Assembly: GCF_030271535.1 (NCBI RefSeq)
Contig: NZ_JASCXJ010000002.1
Coordinates: 248,001 to 312,000 of the forward strand
Length of the DNA stretch: 64,000 nucleotides
Direction: 5' to 3'
Source: Nocardiopsis sp. ATB16-24
Lineage (GTDB): Bacteria; Actinomycetota; Actinomycetes; Streptosporangiales; Streptosporangiaceae
In this document: one piece after another, positions 8,698 through 16,206 of the stretch
Layout: each line of letters starts with the position of its first letter
Position numbering within the stretch: the first letter of the stretch is position 1
Made by a program: the position numbers and the translations under genes
Notes under the pieces: model-generated
What the model saw: only the letters and a program-made list of their open reading frames with translations
What the model was told of the DNA's origin: nothing
Database searches by the model: none

Positions 8698-9384
8698 GTG
8701 ACCACCGCCAGCACTCTGACGACTCCCACCCATTTCCTAGATCACCAGAGCCCTGAGGTGCAGGATTTCGTGGACCGGACCCTGCCCGACCGCGACCTTC
8801 CGCCTGTCGAGGCCGCCGTACGATTGCACGACGCCGTGCGCGACGGTATCCGGTACGAGGTCTACGGCGCCGACCTCAGCCGGGAAGGCCTGCGCGCCTC
8901 CGCCATTCTGAGACGGGGCCAGGGGTTTTGCGTCCATAAGTCCATCGTCTACGCGGCCGCGGTCAGGGCGGTGGGCATCCCTTCCCGCCTCGTCTACGGC
9001 GACGTTCGCAATCACCTGGCCTCCCAACGCCTCCTCGACATCATGGGCGGAAGCCTCTTCACCTTCCACGCCCTGGTGTCGGTCCGGCTCGACGGCTCCT
9101 GGATACGCGCGACCCCTGTCTTCAACACCCTGCTGTGCCGCTTGTACGGCATCAAACCCCTGGAGTTCGACGGGCGCAGTGACAGCTACTACCACCCCTT
9201 CGATACCCAGGGACGCCGCCACATGGAGTTCGTTCGATGGCGCGGCGAATACGACGATTTCCCCTACGACACCGTCGTCGACGGAATCACCGCCAACCAT
9301 CCCCGACTCGTCGGCCCAGACCTGATCACCGCCCGGGGTTCGCTCACCGACGAAGCCGGCCTTGAGCACGGAGAGAAGAAGTGA
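8698..9384 (+). CDS. transglutaminase-like (papain-fold) protein
   Basis: Core transglutaminase-like domain with Cys78 in GQGFCVHKS and His124 in FTFHALVSV. The third catalytic position (W-x-x-V-D-P in classical members) reads WIRATPVFN, so the usual Asp is replaced by Thr139; this variant occurs in some bacterial families, so activity is plausible but unproven. In this operon it could release the carrier-bound acyl group or make an amide. GTG at 8698 has GAAGGA six bases upstream; an alternative GTG at 8680 overlaps the previous stop. It overlaps the next gene by four bases. Confidence 0.75.
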   Translation: MTTASTLTTPTHFLDHQSPEVQDFVDRTLPDRDLPPVEAAVRLHDAVRDGIRYEVYGADLSREGLRASAILRRGQGFCVHKSIVYAAAVRAVGIPSRLVYGDVRNHLASQRLLDIMGGSLFTFHALVSVRLDGSWIRATPVFNTLLCRLYGIKPLEFDGRSDSYYHPFDTQGRRHMEFVRWRGEYDDFPYDTVVDGITANHPRLVGPDLITARGSLTDEAGLEHGEKK

Positions 9385-10346
9385 CCTCGACCATGCCTGT
9401 CCGCTCCACTACCGTCGTCGTCTCCGAGGAGGTCGGCGCAGCTCTCGCATGCCGGGAACCCGTCGTGGCCATGGAGACCTCTGTGCTCACGGGCGGAACC
9501 TATCCGCACAACTTGGAGACCGCTCTGGCGGTAGATCAGCGAGCACGCGACGAGGGGGCCGTCCCGGCCCGTGTGGCACTCGTTGACGGCGTCCTGCGCG
9601 TCGGTGTCACCGACACCGAGCTGGAGCTTTTGGCCAAGGGGCCCGCCGAAGGCAAGATCAGCACACGTGACATGGCCGTTGCCCTGCACAACGGCGCTAC
9701 TGGAGGCACCACCGTCTCCTCCAGCCTGGTCGGGGCCGTAGAAGCAGGCATCCGGGTGTTCGCCGTCGCCGGGATCGGGGGCGTGCACCGAGGTGCGGAG
9801 GTCTCCTTCGACATCTCCGCCGACCTCACCGAGTTCTCCCGCTCGCCGGTGGCGGTTGTCTGTGCCGGGGCCAAGTCCCTCCTGGACCCCGCTCTGACCC
9901 TGGAGTACCTGGAGACCGCTGGTGTACCCGTTATCGGGTATCGGTCCGACGAATTCCCCGGCTACTACACACGTACCACCGGTTGTCCCGTCCCCCACCG
10001 CCTCGACGACCTGGAGGACGTGGTCGGGGTCATGCACAAGCATTGGGCCGCGGTCTCCGCGTCTTCCGTACTGGTCACCCACCCCATCAGCGAGGAATGG
10101 AGCATCGACTCCGATCTGCTCAACAGCATGGTCGCGAGCGCTCTGGAGGAGGCCCGCGCGACCGGCGCTTCGGGGCCCGATCTCACCCCGTTCGTCCTCT
10201 CCGCCATCGCCCAGGCCACCGACGGGCGCAGTGCCCTGGTCAACCGCGCGGTCCTGGAGTCCACCACCCGCCTGGCCGCACGTCTGGCGGTCGTCGAGGC
10301 CTCGGTCCGCTCCCAGCACCGCATGGACGCGAAGGAGCGCACATGA
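9381..10346 (+). CDS. pseudouridine-5'-phosphate glycosidase (PsuG)-family C-glycosidase
   Basis: 321 residues, full length for PsuG. Family motifs are intact: VAMETSVLTGG (Glu32), the Lys92 region EGKISTRDM, AVAGIGGVHRGAE, FDISADLTEFSRSPVAVV, CAGAKSLLD (Lys165) and TLEYLETAGVPVIGY. These match the catalytic Glu and two Lys residues of E. coli PsuG. PsuG reversibly joins ribose 5-phosphate to uracil C5; homologues in alnumycin (AlnA), minimycin and showdomycin (SdmA) pathways build C-glycosidic bonds. Position inside a biosynthetic operon and the HAD phosphatase immediately downstream (four-base overlap) point to the anabolic role. There is no PfkB-type pseudouridine kinase beside it, which argues against simple pseudouridine catabolism. 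Confidence 0.92.
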   Translation: MTSTMPVRSTTVVVSEEVGAALACREPVVAMETSVLTGGTYPHNLETALAVDQRARDEGAVPARVALVDGVLRVGVTDTELELLAKGPAEGKISTRDMAVALHNGATGGTTVSSSLVGAVEAGIRVFAVAGIGGVHRGAEVSFDISADLTEFSRSPVAVVCAGAKSLLDPALTLEYLETAGVPVIGYRSDEFPGYYTRTTGCPVPHRLDDLEDVVGVMHKHWAAVSASSVLVTHPISEEWSIDSDLLNSMVASALEEARATGASGPDLTPFVLSAIAQATDGRSALVNRAVLESTTRLAARLAVVEASVRSQHRMDAKERT

Positions 10347-11029
10347 GCTTCGTACGCGGTGTCCTCCTGGACCTGGACGGCACCCTGGTCGACACGCCCT
10401 CGGCGATCATGGACAGCTTCCATGAAGCCTGTGCCCCCTATGGAGCGGTGCCGCTGTCGTACGACGCGTCCGCCCTCATCGGTAAACCGCTCGACACGAT
10501 CTTCCCTCTGCTTCTCCCACACGGGGATCAGCGGGTGTGGGAGGAGGCGAAGGCGGTCTTCCGTTCCTCCTTCGCCCGGCGCACCCTGACCGTGGCATCC
10601 TCCCTGGTGTTCCCCGGTGTCGACGCCCTGCTAGCGGACCTCGCCGCCAAAGGGACCGCGCTCGCCGTGGTCACCAGTAAGGTCACCCACAGTGCCCAGG
10701 AGCTGATGGAGGCCTCCGGGCTGGATCGGCACATCGACCTGGTGATCGGCCACGACCAGGCTGCCCGGGGCAAACCCGCCCCCGACCCCGCGCTGCTGGC
10801 CTGCTCCTCCCTCGGCCTGGAACCGGCCGAGTGCGTGGTGGTGGGTGATTCGCCTGACGATGCGGCCATGGCGGTCGCCGCCGGGATGCCGGCCGTCGGG
10901 GTCACGTGGGGCGTGTCCAGTGCCGCCGCCCTGCGCTCGGCGGGCGCCGCGACCGTCATCGACACCGTCTCCGATCTGTCCGTGCACCTGCACGGCCTTA
11001 CGCACACTGCCGAGAAGGCGAAGAAATGA
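10343..11029 (+). CDS. HAD-superfamily phosphatase, probably acting on the C-nucleotide
   Basis: 228-residue HAD subfamily IA hydrolase: motif I LLDLDGTLVDT (nucleophile Asp10, acid Asp12), motif II VVTSK, the motif III Lys region RGKPAPDPALL and motif IV VVVGDSPDDAAMA. ATG overlaps the PsuG stop (ATGA) and the stop overlaps the MFS start. A PsuG-HAD pair is the known arrangement for making C-nucleosides: the glycosidase couples ribose 5-phosphate and the HAD enzyme removes the 5'-phosphate. The substrate here is therefore inferred to be the C-nucleoside 5'-phosphate; other sugar phosphates cannot be excluded. Confidence 0.87.
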   Translation: MSFVRGVLLDLDGTLVDTPSAIMDSFHEACAPYGAVPLSYDASALIGKPLDTIFPLLLPHGDQRVWEEAKAVFRSSFARRTLTVASSLVFPGVDALLADLAAKGTALAVVTSKVTHSAQELMEASGLDRHIDLVIGHDQAARGKPAPDPALLACSSLGLEPAECVVVGDSPDDAAMAVAAGMPAVGVTWGVSSAAALRSAGAATVIDTVSDLSVHLHGLTHTAEKAKK

Positions 11030-12420
11030 CCTCCACCCCAACAGGACGCACGCGGGCCGTCGGCGCCCTCGCCGTGCTGTGTCTGGCGCAGTTCCTCATC
11101 GCGCTGGACTACTCGATCATCTATGTGGCCCTGCCCAGTGTGGGGACCGACCTCAACCTCTCCCCGTCCCTGCTCCAGTGGGTCGTCAGCGCCTACGCCC
11201 TTCTGTTCGCGGGTCTCCTGCTCGTGGGCGGGCGCGTCTGCGACCGGTTCGGCGCCAAGTCCGTCTTCCTGGTCTCGGTGATCGTCTTCGGTCTGGCCAG
11301 CGCCCTGGGCGGGTTCGCGCAGGACGGCGTCATCCTGCTCACGGCTCGAGGCACGCAGGGGTTGGCCGCCGCTTTCCTACAGCCGGCGACCATCGGACTG
11401 ATCAGTGCGACGTTCGAAGCGGGCCCCGCGCGTTCGCGGGCCCTGGCCGTCTGGGGTGCGGTCGGCGCCTCCGGTCTCGCCGTCGGCGCCATTCTGGGCG
11501 GCGTCCTCACCGCGGTGTCGTGGCGATGGACCTTCCTCATCAATGTTCCCCTGACCCTGTTGGCCGCGGTGGGTGGTCTGCTGTTGCTGGCCGCAGCCTC
11601 CAAGGAGTACAGGAGCAACCGTATCCCCCTCCCCGCCGCGCTCCTGGGGACAGGTGCTCTCCTGGCCCTGGTCATCGGCCTGACCCTGGTCGCGGACCCG
11701 GACTCCTCCGCCGCCCGTACCGGCATGGCGCTCCTGGCGGCCGTGGTCCTGGGAGCTGCTTTCCTCGCCAATGAGGCCAAGTCCGACAACGTGATGGTGG
11801 ATCGCTCTTTGCGCCGTACCAGATCGCTCAATGCCGGCATAGTGGCCACCTATCTGTACATGGCCAGTGTGGGGTCGGAGTTCTACCTGGTCACCTTGCT
11901 CCTCCAGGAGCTGGAAGGGTTCAACCCCCTGTACGCGGGGCTGGGTTTCCTACCACTGGCCGTTCTGGTCACCCTCGGGAACGTGGCAGCAGGGTGGGCG
12001 GTGGAGCGCACCTCCGCCGGCGCGACCATGACGGCGGGGTTCCTGATCAGCGCGGTAGGGCTGGTACTGCTCGCCCTGATGCTGGGTTCGGGCTCCTACG
12101 CCACCCATCTACTCCCCGGGCTGCTGCTGAGCGGGTTCGGCCACGGCGTCATCTACACCTCCATGTTCGTCATCGGCACCCGCGACGTGTCCGCCGGACA
12201 CCAGGGCACGGCGGGAGCACTCATGACTACGTCCCAGTATCTGTCGGCCGCGGTCACGGTGGCTCTGCTGACGATCGTGTTGGGCCCGACGCCCGGAGCA
12301 GCGGAGTTCCGGTGGGCGTTCCTGCTCACCGCCGCGTTCGCCGTCGCCGGCATGTTGATCGCTCCTTTGGTCCTGCGCCGTGAAAAGACAGCAGAGAAAC
12401 AGCCGGAGGTCCCCGCGTGA
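11026..12420 (+). CDS. MFS multidrug exporter (DHA2-like)
   Basis: 464-residue membrane protein with many hydrophobic helices. It begins with AVLCLAQFLIALDYSIIYVALPSVGTDL, followed by LLLVGGRVCDRFGAKSVFLVS (the MFS GxxxDRxGxK loop) and AVGAILGGVLTAVSWRWTFLINVP (the antiporter motif C region). Length and motifs fit DHA2-family drug:proton antiporters. Its ends overlap both neighbours by four bases, so it is translationally coupled to the biosynthetic genes. It is the obvious candidate for product export and self-protection. Confidence 0.9.
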   Translation: MTSTPTGRTRAVGALAVLCLAQFLIALDYSIIYVALPSVGTDLNLSPSLLQWVVSAYALLFAGLLLVGGRVCDRFGAKSVFLVSVIVFGLASALGGFAQDGVILLTARGTQGLAAAFLQPATIGLISATFEAGPARSRALAVWGAVGASGLAVGAILGGVLTAVSWRWTFLINVPLTLLAAVGGLLLLAAASKEYRSNRIPLPAALLGTGALLALVIGLTLVADPDSSAARTGMALLAAVVLGAAFLANEAKSDNVMVDRSLRRTRSLNAGIVATYLYMASVGSEFYLVTLLLQELEGFNPLYAGLGFLPLAVLVTLGNVAAGWAVERTSAGATMTAGFLISAVGLVLLALMLGSGSYATHLLPGLLLSGFGHGVIYTSMFVIGTRDVSAGHQGTAGALMTTSQYLSAAVTVALLTIVLGPTPGAAEFRWAFLLTAAFAVAGMLIAPLVLRREKTAEKQPEVPA

Positions 12421-13157
12421 CCCTGAGAATCGGTATTCTCGTCATTCACAACGACCCGGTACCCGAGGTCGAGGTCTGGTCCTCCGTGCGACCCGGTACG
12501 AGCGTGCATACGGCGCGGTTCTGGACACCGCGAGCCTTCGGCACCGAGTTCACCGGACGGGACCTCGACTCGCTCTTCGGTGACACAGGTCTGGACATCG
12601 CCGTCCGCCAACTGGGGGAGCTCGGTGTGCACGCACTCGGCTACTGCTTCACCAGTGCCAGCGTGTTCGGGGGGATCGCCTTCGACGCCGCTTTCGCCGA
12701 ACGCGCGGAGAAGCTCGCCGGCGGGATCCCCGTCATCACAGCCGGCCAGGCGCTCCGCGAAGCCCTGGTGGACAGCGAGGCGGAAGATATCGCTGTCGTC
12801 GCTCCGCCCTGGTTCAGCGACGCCACGCTGGACGCTTTACGCTCATACCTCCCGGTGACCGTGCGGCAGATCATCCGCTTCGAGTTGCCTCCCGTCTGGG
12901 AAGGCATCGATCGGCCCGACCTCTTCGACCGCGGTGCGCGTCACGCCGTGGAGGCAGCGGAACTAGAGCGCCAGGTCCTTGAGGCCCTGGAACCGGAGGT
13001 CGGGACGCTCCTGGTCCCGGGGAGCGGGTTCGCCAGCCTTGCGGCAGCCGAACGGCTGCGCCGCTCATGTGGTCTACAGACCATCTCGGCGAACACAGCC
13101 CTCGTCCAGGCCTTAGAGAAGCGCCTTCCCCAGGAGGCTGCGATCCAGGTGCCCTGA
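12417..13157 (+). CDS. Asp/Glu racemase / maleate cis-trans isomerase superfamily protein
   Basis: 246 residues resembling the maleate isomerase and arylmalonate decarboxylase group: IGILVIHNDPVPEVE at the start, WTPRAFGTEF, GVHALGYCFTSASVFGG and a second half-domain VGTLLVPGSGFASLAAAERL. Two half-sites normally each give a cysteine. Cys77 is present, but the second site reads PGSG with Ser203 where Cys would be expected. It is the last gene of the operon (GTGA overlap). If the product carries a maleimide, a maleate-type enzyme could serve detoxification or tailoring, but the missing cysteine makes the chemistry uncertain. Confidence 0.7.
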   Translation: MTLRIGILVIHNDPVPEVEVWSSVRPGTSVHTARFWTPRAFGTEFTGRDLDSLFGDTGLDIAVRQLGELGVHALGYCFTSASVFGGIAFDAAFAERAEKLAGGIPVITAGQALREALVDSEAEDIAVVAPPWFSDATLDALRSYLPVTVRQIIRFELPPVWEGIDRPDLFDRGARHAVEAAELERQVLEALEPEVGTLLVPGSGFASLAAAERLRRSCGLQTISANTALVQALEKRLPQEAAIQVP

Positions 13158-13590
13158 TCCCGGAAGCCGGCGACGGCCGCCTTGACCGGTACACGCGCGA
13201 AGGGCCTTCTTGGTACCGGTGTGGACGCACGTCCACTCTGGACCGGAAGGCTCTTCGTTCCGGCACATCCACGCCGGCCCCATGGCCTTACCCGCTCTGG
13301 CACTTCGCGCTGGAAGCCGACTCTGACCGTGGTTCCTACCGGGTGGCGTGCGAGGCACTCGACGGTTACTGGGAGCATGCGGTGTCATCTTGAGGGTGTT
13401 TCCAGTCGCCTGTCCGCACTCGTTCGTGGTCATCGGCTGCAACGCAGAACGACCTTCGTTATCGCGAGCCGGGGCGCGGTGAACGAAGAGCACACCGCCC
13501 TCGAACAGAGCCCGGCTCATGTTCTCACGACCGTGCCCTCCCGATGCGAGTACCAGGGCACACGGCAGGATCGAAGTTCGCGTATCGACG
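13158..13590. other. gap after the C-nucleoside-like operon
   Basis: No gene is supported in this 433-base stretch. Frames on both strands are short or run into CRISPR repeat sequence. No convincing terminator is visible directly after the operon stop at 13157. Confidence 0.4.
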
Positions 13591-13684
13591 ATCCTCATCG
13601 CCCCTGCGAGGGGTGGCAACTGGGGCCGATGACCGGCTACGACCTGTACCTGATGTCCTCATCGCCCCTGCGAGGGGTAGCAGC
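13591..13684 (+). CRISPR. two-repeat CRISPR remnant
   Basis: Two 30-base repeats (13591-13620 and 13655-13684) match the arrays at 39.5 and 49 kb apart from one or two changes each (first base and TGGCAAC in the first, AGCAGC end in the second). They enclose one 34-base spacer. The second repeat and the bases after it match the last repeat and trailer of array 2 at 50233-50328, so this is a copy of an array's trailer end, not a young array. No leader is present. Confidence 0.85.
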
Positions 13685-14143
13685 GGACCGGCTGCCGAGG
13701 CGCTCGTCTCTCAGGTCCACCGGTCCGGAGGTGTGGCCGAGGTCGGCTTCGGCGATGGCCCGCTCCGGATCGGGGACGTGGTACAGCATGTGCATGGCCA
13801 GCACCACTTCCACACTGCCGGTGCGCACCGGCAGGTGGGCGGCGTCAGCGCACACCACCGCTCCCGGCACGTTGCGCAGCAGTGATGCCGACAGATCCAC
13901 CCCCACCACTGGGGTGTGGGGGCGTTCGGTGCGGATCCGGTCCAGATAGCGGCCATTGCCGCACCCGGTGTCCACCCACACCCCGGCACGGTCGCCGACG
14001 TGGTCCAGGACCAGGCCGGGCAGGTCGAAGCGGGGCCTTTGGTGGGCGTACAGGTTCTGGCGGGCGGCGAGTGGGCGATCGTCGCGGTAGGCGTGCCCGG
14101 TCAGCAGGTCGCGGTCGGTGGAGGCACGGGGGCGGTGGTCCAT
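13637..14143 (-). pseudogene. truncated class I SAM methyltransferase (partial copy of the gene at 50742-51557)
   Basis: Encodes the N-terminal half of a SAM methyltransferase: WVDTGCGNGRYLDRI (SAM-binding motif I), VVGVDLSASLLRNV and LAMHMLYHVPDPERAIAEA. The reading frame then leaves the family and runs into CRISPR repeat sequence (SAATPRRGDED). The intact version is near identical up to AIAEA and continues RVLTPDGVLVAS. The break corresponds to a deletion of about 830 bases relative to the intact locus, joined at a short shared GGCTTxGGCGA. Start chosen at the ATG of MDHRPR, with AAGGA eight bases upstream. Confidence 0.85.
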
Positions 14144-14266
14144 GGCCCACATCCTTACCGTTTCGGGGTCGGTGTGTGGAAGGGGGTGGCGGTGAACGCG
14201 ACCAGGCGGTCGCGGATCTCGCGTGCTACGTCCGCGACGCTGCGTCCGGCCTGGACCAGGTCCAGG
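13745..14266 (+). repeat. long direct repeat, left copy
   Basis: About 520 bases nearly identical to 51159-51680 (offset 37414), with only a few differences seen, mostly at the left end. Homology resumes at 14267-14403 against 52057-52193 and, before the repeat, at 13655-13744 against 50233-50328. Same orientation, so recombination would excise the intervening DNA. Confidence 0.9.
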
Positions 14267-14307
14267 ACCTTGCGGCGGAACTCGGCGGGGTATCCACGAC
14301 GTCCCAC
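14155..14307 (-). pseudogene. IS3-family OrfA transposase N-terminal fragment
   Basis: A 50-codon frame starts GTG after AAGGAGG and reads GRRGYPAEFRRKVLDLVQAG followed by RSVADVAR, the typical helix-turn-helix start of IS3-family OrfA proteins. It departs from the family after VAREI and stops at TAA just before the methyltransferase start. No OrfB or inverted ends are visible. A second, interrupted copy lies at 51569-52107. Confidence 0.75.
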
Positions 14308-14426
14308 GATGCCCTCCTTGAGGTCACGTGGTCCCAGGATCCAGAAATCCGACTCCGAAAAACGCAGGACACACCAGAGCCTCCATCACACCCGGCACGA
14401 AACACCACCGTGCGCAGAGCGCGTGT

Positions 14427-15473
14427 TCATACGGTGTTCCTTGGGTTGGGGTCTAGCATGAGCGTCCATCCCTGGTGGGTGGGTGTGGTGTGCGCGCCCA
14501 AGGTGTCGATCGTTGGTCGCCCGTGCTCCTTCCACTCCTGGATCAGTGCGCGGACGTATTCCAGGGCCGGTGAAGTAGCAGAATCGGCCACGAGTCGGGT
14601 GTTGGGGAACAGGGCGACGAATCCGGCGTTGTCGGTGGTGGTGATGCCGACCATGGTCTCCTTGCCGCGTTGGGCCATGGTCAGCCCGGCCGGTTTGTGG
14701 GCGATGGTCCAGAGCTTGAAGTGCTCGATCTCTGGCCAGCCGATATCGACGGGTTCGGTGTGGGCAGCGTTGAGCATGCGGGTGAACACTGCCTCGGCCA
14801 AGTCCTGGTCTTCGGTAGCGGTGAGCCAGGGGGCGGAGATGTAGGAGGGGCTGCGTTCGCCGTCGATGACGCGGGAGACGGTGGCGTATCGGGACCGGTT
14901 CAGGGCGGGGGTGGTCATGGGCACATACTGGCCCCGGGACAAGGTGATGGGTCCGGGGGTGTGGTCGTTGGCCACGGTGACGCGGGCCATGGCGGTGGAG
15001 TAGGCGATCGGGGCGCACACCAGCGGGGCCAAGATGATCCCGCCGGGGCGGACCTGTTCGACCCAGGCGGTGGGCAGGTGGGGCGGGGTGGTCCAGGCGA
15101 CGAGCCGGTCGAACGGCGCGTGGTCGGGGGCTCCGGTGTAACCGTCTCCGGTCAGGGAGGTGATGGTGGTGTAGCCGGCCTGGTGGTGAAGTCCGGTGGC
15201 GCGGGTGATGAGGTCGGCTTCGACGTCCACCGACACCACCGTCCCTCGGGGACCGGCGAGCTCGGCCAAGAGCGCGGTGGAATAGCCGGAGCCGGTACCG
15301 ATCTCCAACACCCGCATCCCTTCCTGGATGTCGAGGAGGGGCAGGTGACGTTCGATGACGGAGGCTGGGGTGGTCTGTCGAACAGCGCGTTTGTCGGTGC
15401 CGCGGTAGTGAGTCTCGTCCACTCGGGCCAGGGCTGCGGTGACGGTGGGCGGGGTGGTCGGTGTGTCGGTCAT
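14427..15473 (-). CDS. protein-L-isoaspartate O-methyltransferase (PIMT) homologue of the lasso cluster
   Basis: 348 residues. The N-terminal 210 residues follow PIMT: DETHYRGTDKRAVRQTTPASVI, SAM motif RVLEIGTGSGYSTALLAELAG (54-74), VSVDVEADL and PFDRLVAWTTPPHLP. Housekeeping PIMTs end near 215 residues; the extra C-terminal domain of about 130 residues is typical of RiPP-associated versions. Such enzymes methylate an Asp side chain in a lasso peptide or graspetide, after which the ester collapses to an aspartimide (known for cellulonodin-2 and lihuanodin). It is the last gene of the A-C-B1-B2 lasso operon, 26 bases after B2, which supports peptide modification over protein repair. Confidence 0.87.
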   Translation of the reverse strand: MTDTPTTPPTVTAALARVDETHYRGTDKRAVRQTTPASVIERHLPLLDIQEGMRVLEIGTGSGYSTALLAELAGPRGTVVSVDVEADLITRATGLHHQAGYTTITSLTGDGYTGAPDHAPFDRLVAWTTPPHLPTAWVEQVRPGGIILAPLVCAPIAYSTAMARVTVANDHTPGPITLSRGQYVPMTTPALNRSRYATVSRVIDGERSPSYISAPWLTATEDQDLAEAVFTRMLNAAHTEPVDIGWPEIEHFKLWTIAHKPAGLTMAQRGKETMVGITTTDNAGFVALFPNTRLVADSATSPALEYVRALIQEWKEHGRPTIDTLGAHTTPTHQGWTLMLDPNPRNTV

Positions 15474-15499
15474 CAGGAATCCGGTTCGTTTCAGGCGGA

Positions 15500-15925
15500 T
15501 CAACGGCATAGTGCTGTGGTCCACGGCCAGGCGGTGGTGTCGCCTTCTCCGACGGGGGTGCCGTCGGGGGTCTGGGCCCAGGCGTGGGTGGCCGGTGGAT
15601 CGAATCGGCCGCCCAGGCACCAGTGGAGTCGGCGGCCGGTGAAGGCAGCGGCAAGAACCAGGGTCAGGGAGGTTTCCAGGCAAGCGACTCGGCCTGGCCA
15701 CCAGGCGCCGGTACGGGCGCAGGCGTTCGTAAGCCGCGTGAGGGTCGGGTCCGTAGCGGTGGGGGTGGCCAGCGGGAGTCGGTGCAGAATTTCGATGGTG
15801 GCGATGGTAGCTCGAAAGGGCAGGCGGAGCAGGCAGATCGCGCAGATGAACGCCAGTGTGGCGAGCGCCTTGAACTTCCAGTTCACAGGCGTGCGCTGGT
15901 CGGGTAGGGCCATAGGGCTGGTCAC
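15500..15925 (-). CDS. lasso peptide leader peptidase (B2 protein)
   Basis: 141-residue transglutaminase-like cysteine protease of the lasso B2 family. The catalytic triad is visible: Cys82 in RVACLETSLTL, His114 in DPPATHAWAQ and Asp121 in TPDG, with the family hallmark RRLHWCLGGRF between them. The N-terminus has a hydrophobic stretch (ALATLAFICAICLL). It removes the leader from the lasso precursor once B1 presents it. GTG start overlaps the B1 stop (GTGA), showing coupled translation. Confidence 0.9.
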   Translation of the reverse strand: MTSPMALPDQRTPVNWKFKALATLAFICAICLLRLPFRATIATIEILHRLPLATPTATDPTLTRLTNACARTGAWWPGRVACLETSLTLVLAAAFTGRRLHWCLGGRFDPPATHAWAQTPDGTPVGEGDTTAWPWTTALCR

Positions 15926-16206
15926 CGGGCTTCCTCCATGGTGATGAGGCGCCGTTGGTGCAGATCGTCCAGGAGCGAGGTCAGGTCGGTATCCAAGCGT
16001 TCAGGGGAAACACCGAAACGGCCGGCCAGGGCCGCCAGTGCGTCGAGGTGGGTGCGACCTCCGGTGACGACTTCGTTCCAGTAGGCAGCGGCCGTGGGGT
16101 TGAGATGGGTCCAGGAGCCGTCGTGCAAGTTCAGGATCAGTGCACCGCAACCGTCCGGGTCCACCGCCATGGCGGCCCACCGGGTGGGGCGGACACGGCC
16201 GATCAT
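15922..16206 (-). CDS. lasso peptide leader-binding RRE protein (B1, PqqD-like)
   Basis: 94-residue stand-alone RiPP recognition element: ALILNLHDGSWTHLNPTAAAYWNEVVTG, then LAALAGRFGVSPERLDTDLTSLLDDLHQRRLI. This is the winged-helix PqqD pattern. B1 proteins bind the YxxP part of the leader and bring it to B2 and C. ATG overlaps the cyclase stop by four bases and the stop overlaps B2. It is short for PqqD-like proteins but normal for lasso B1. Confidence 0.9.
   Translation of the reverse strand: MIGRVRPTRWAAMAVDPDGCGALILNLHDGSWTHLNPTAAAYWNEVVTGGRTHLDALAALAGRFGVSPERLDTDLTSLLDDLHQRRLITMEEAR

Noticed and set aside
9381..11029. Pseudouridine catabolism operon (PsuG plus kinase)
   Set aside because: The partner gene is a HAD phosphatase, not a PfkB kinase, and both are embedded in a biosynthetic operon with an exporter.
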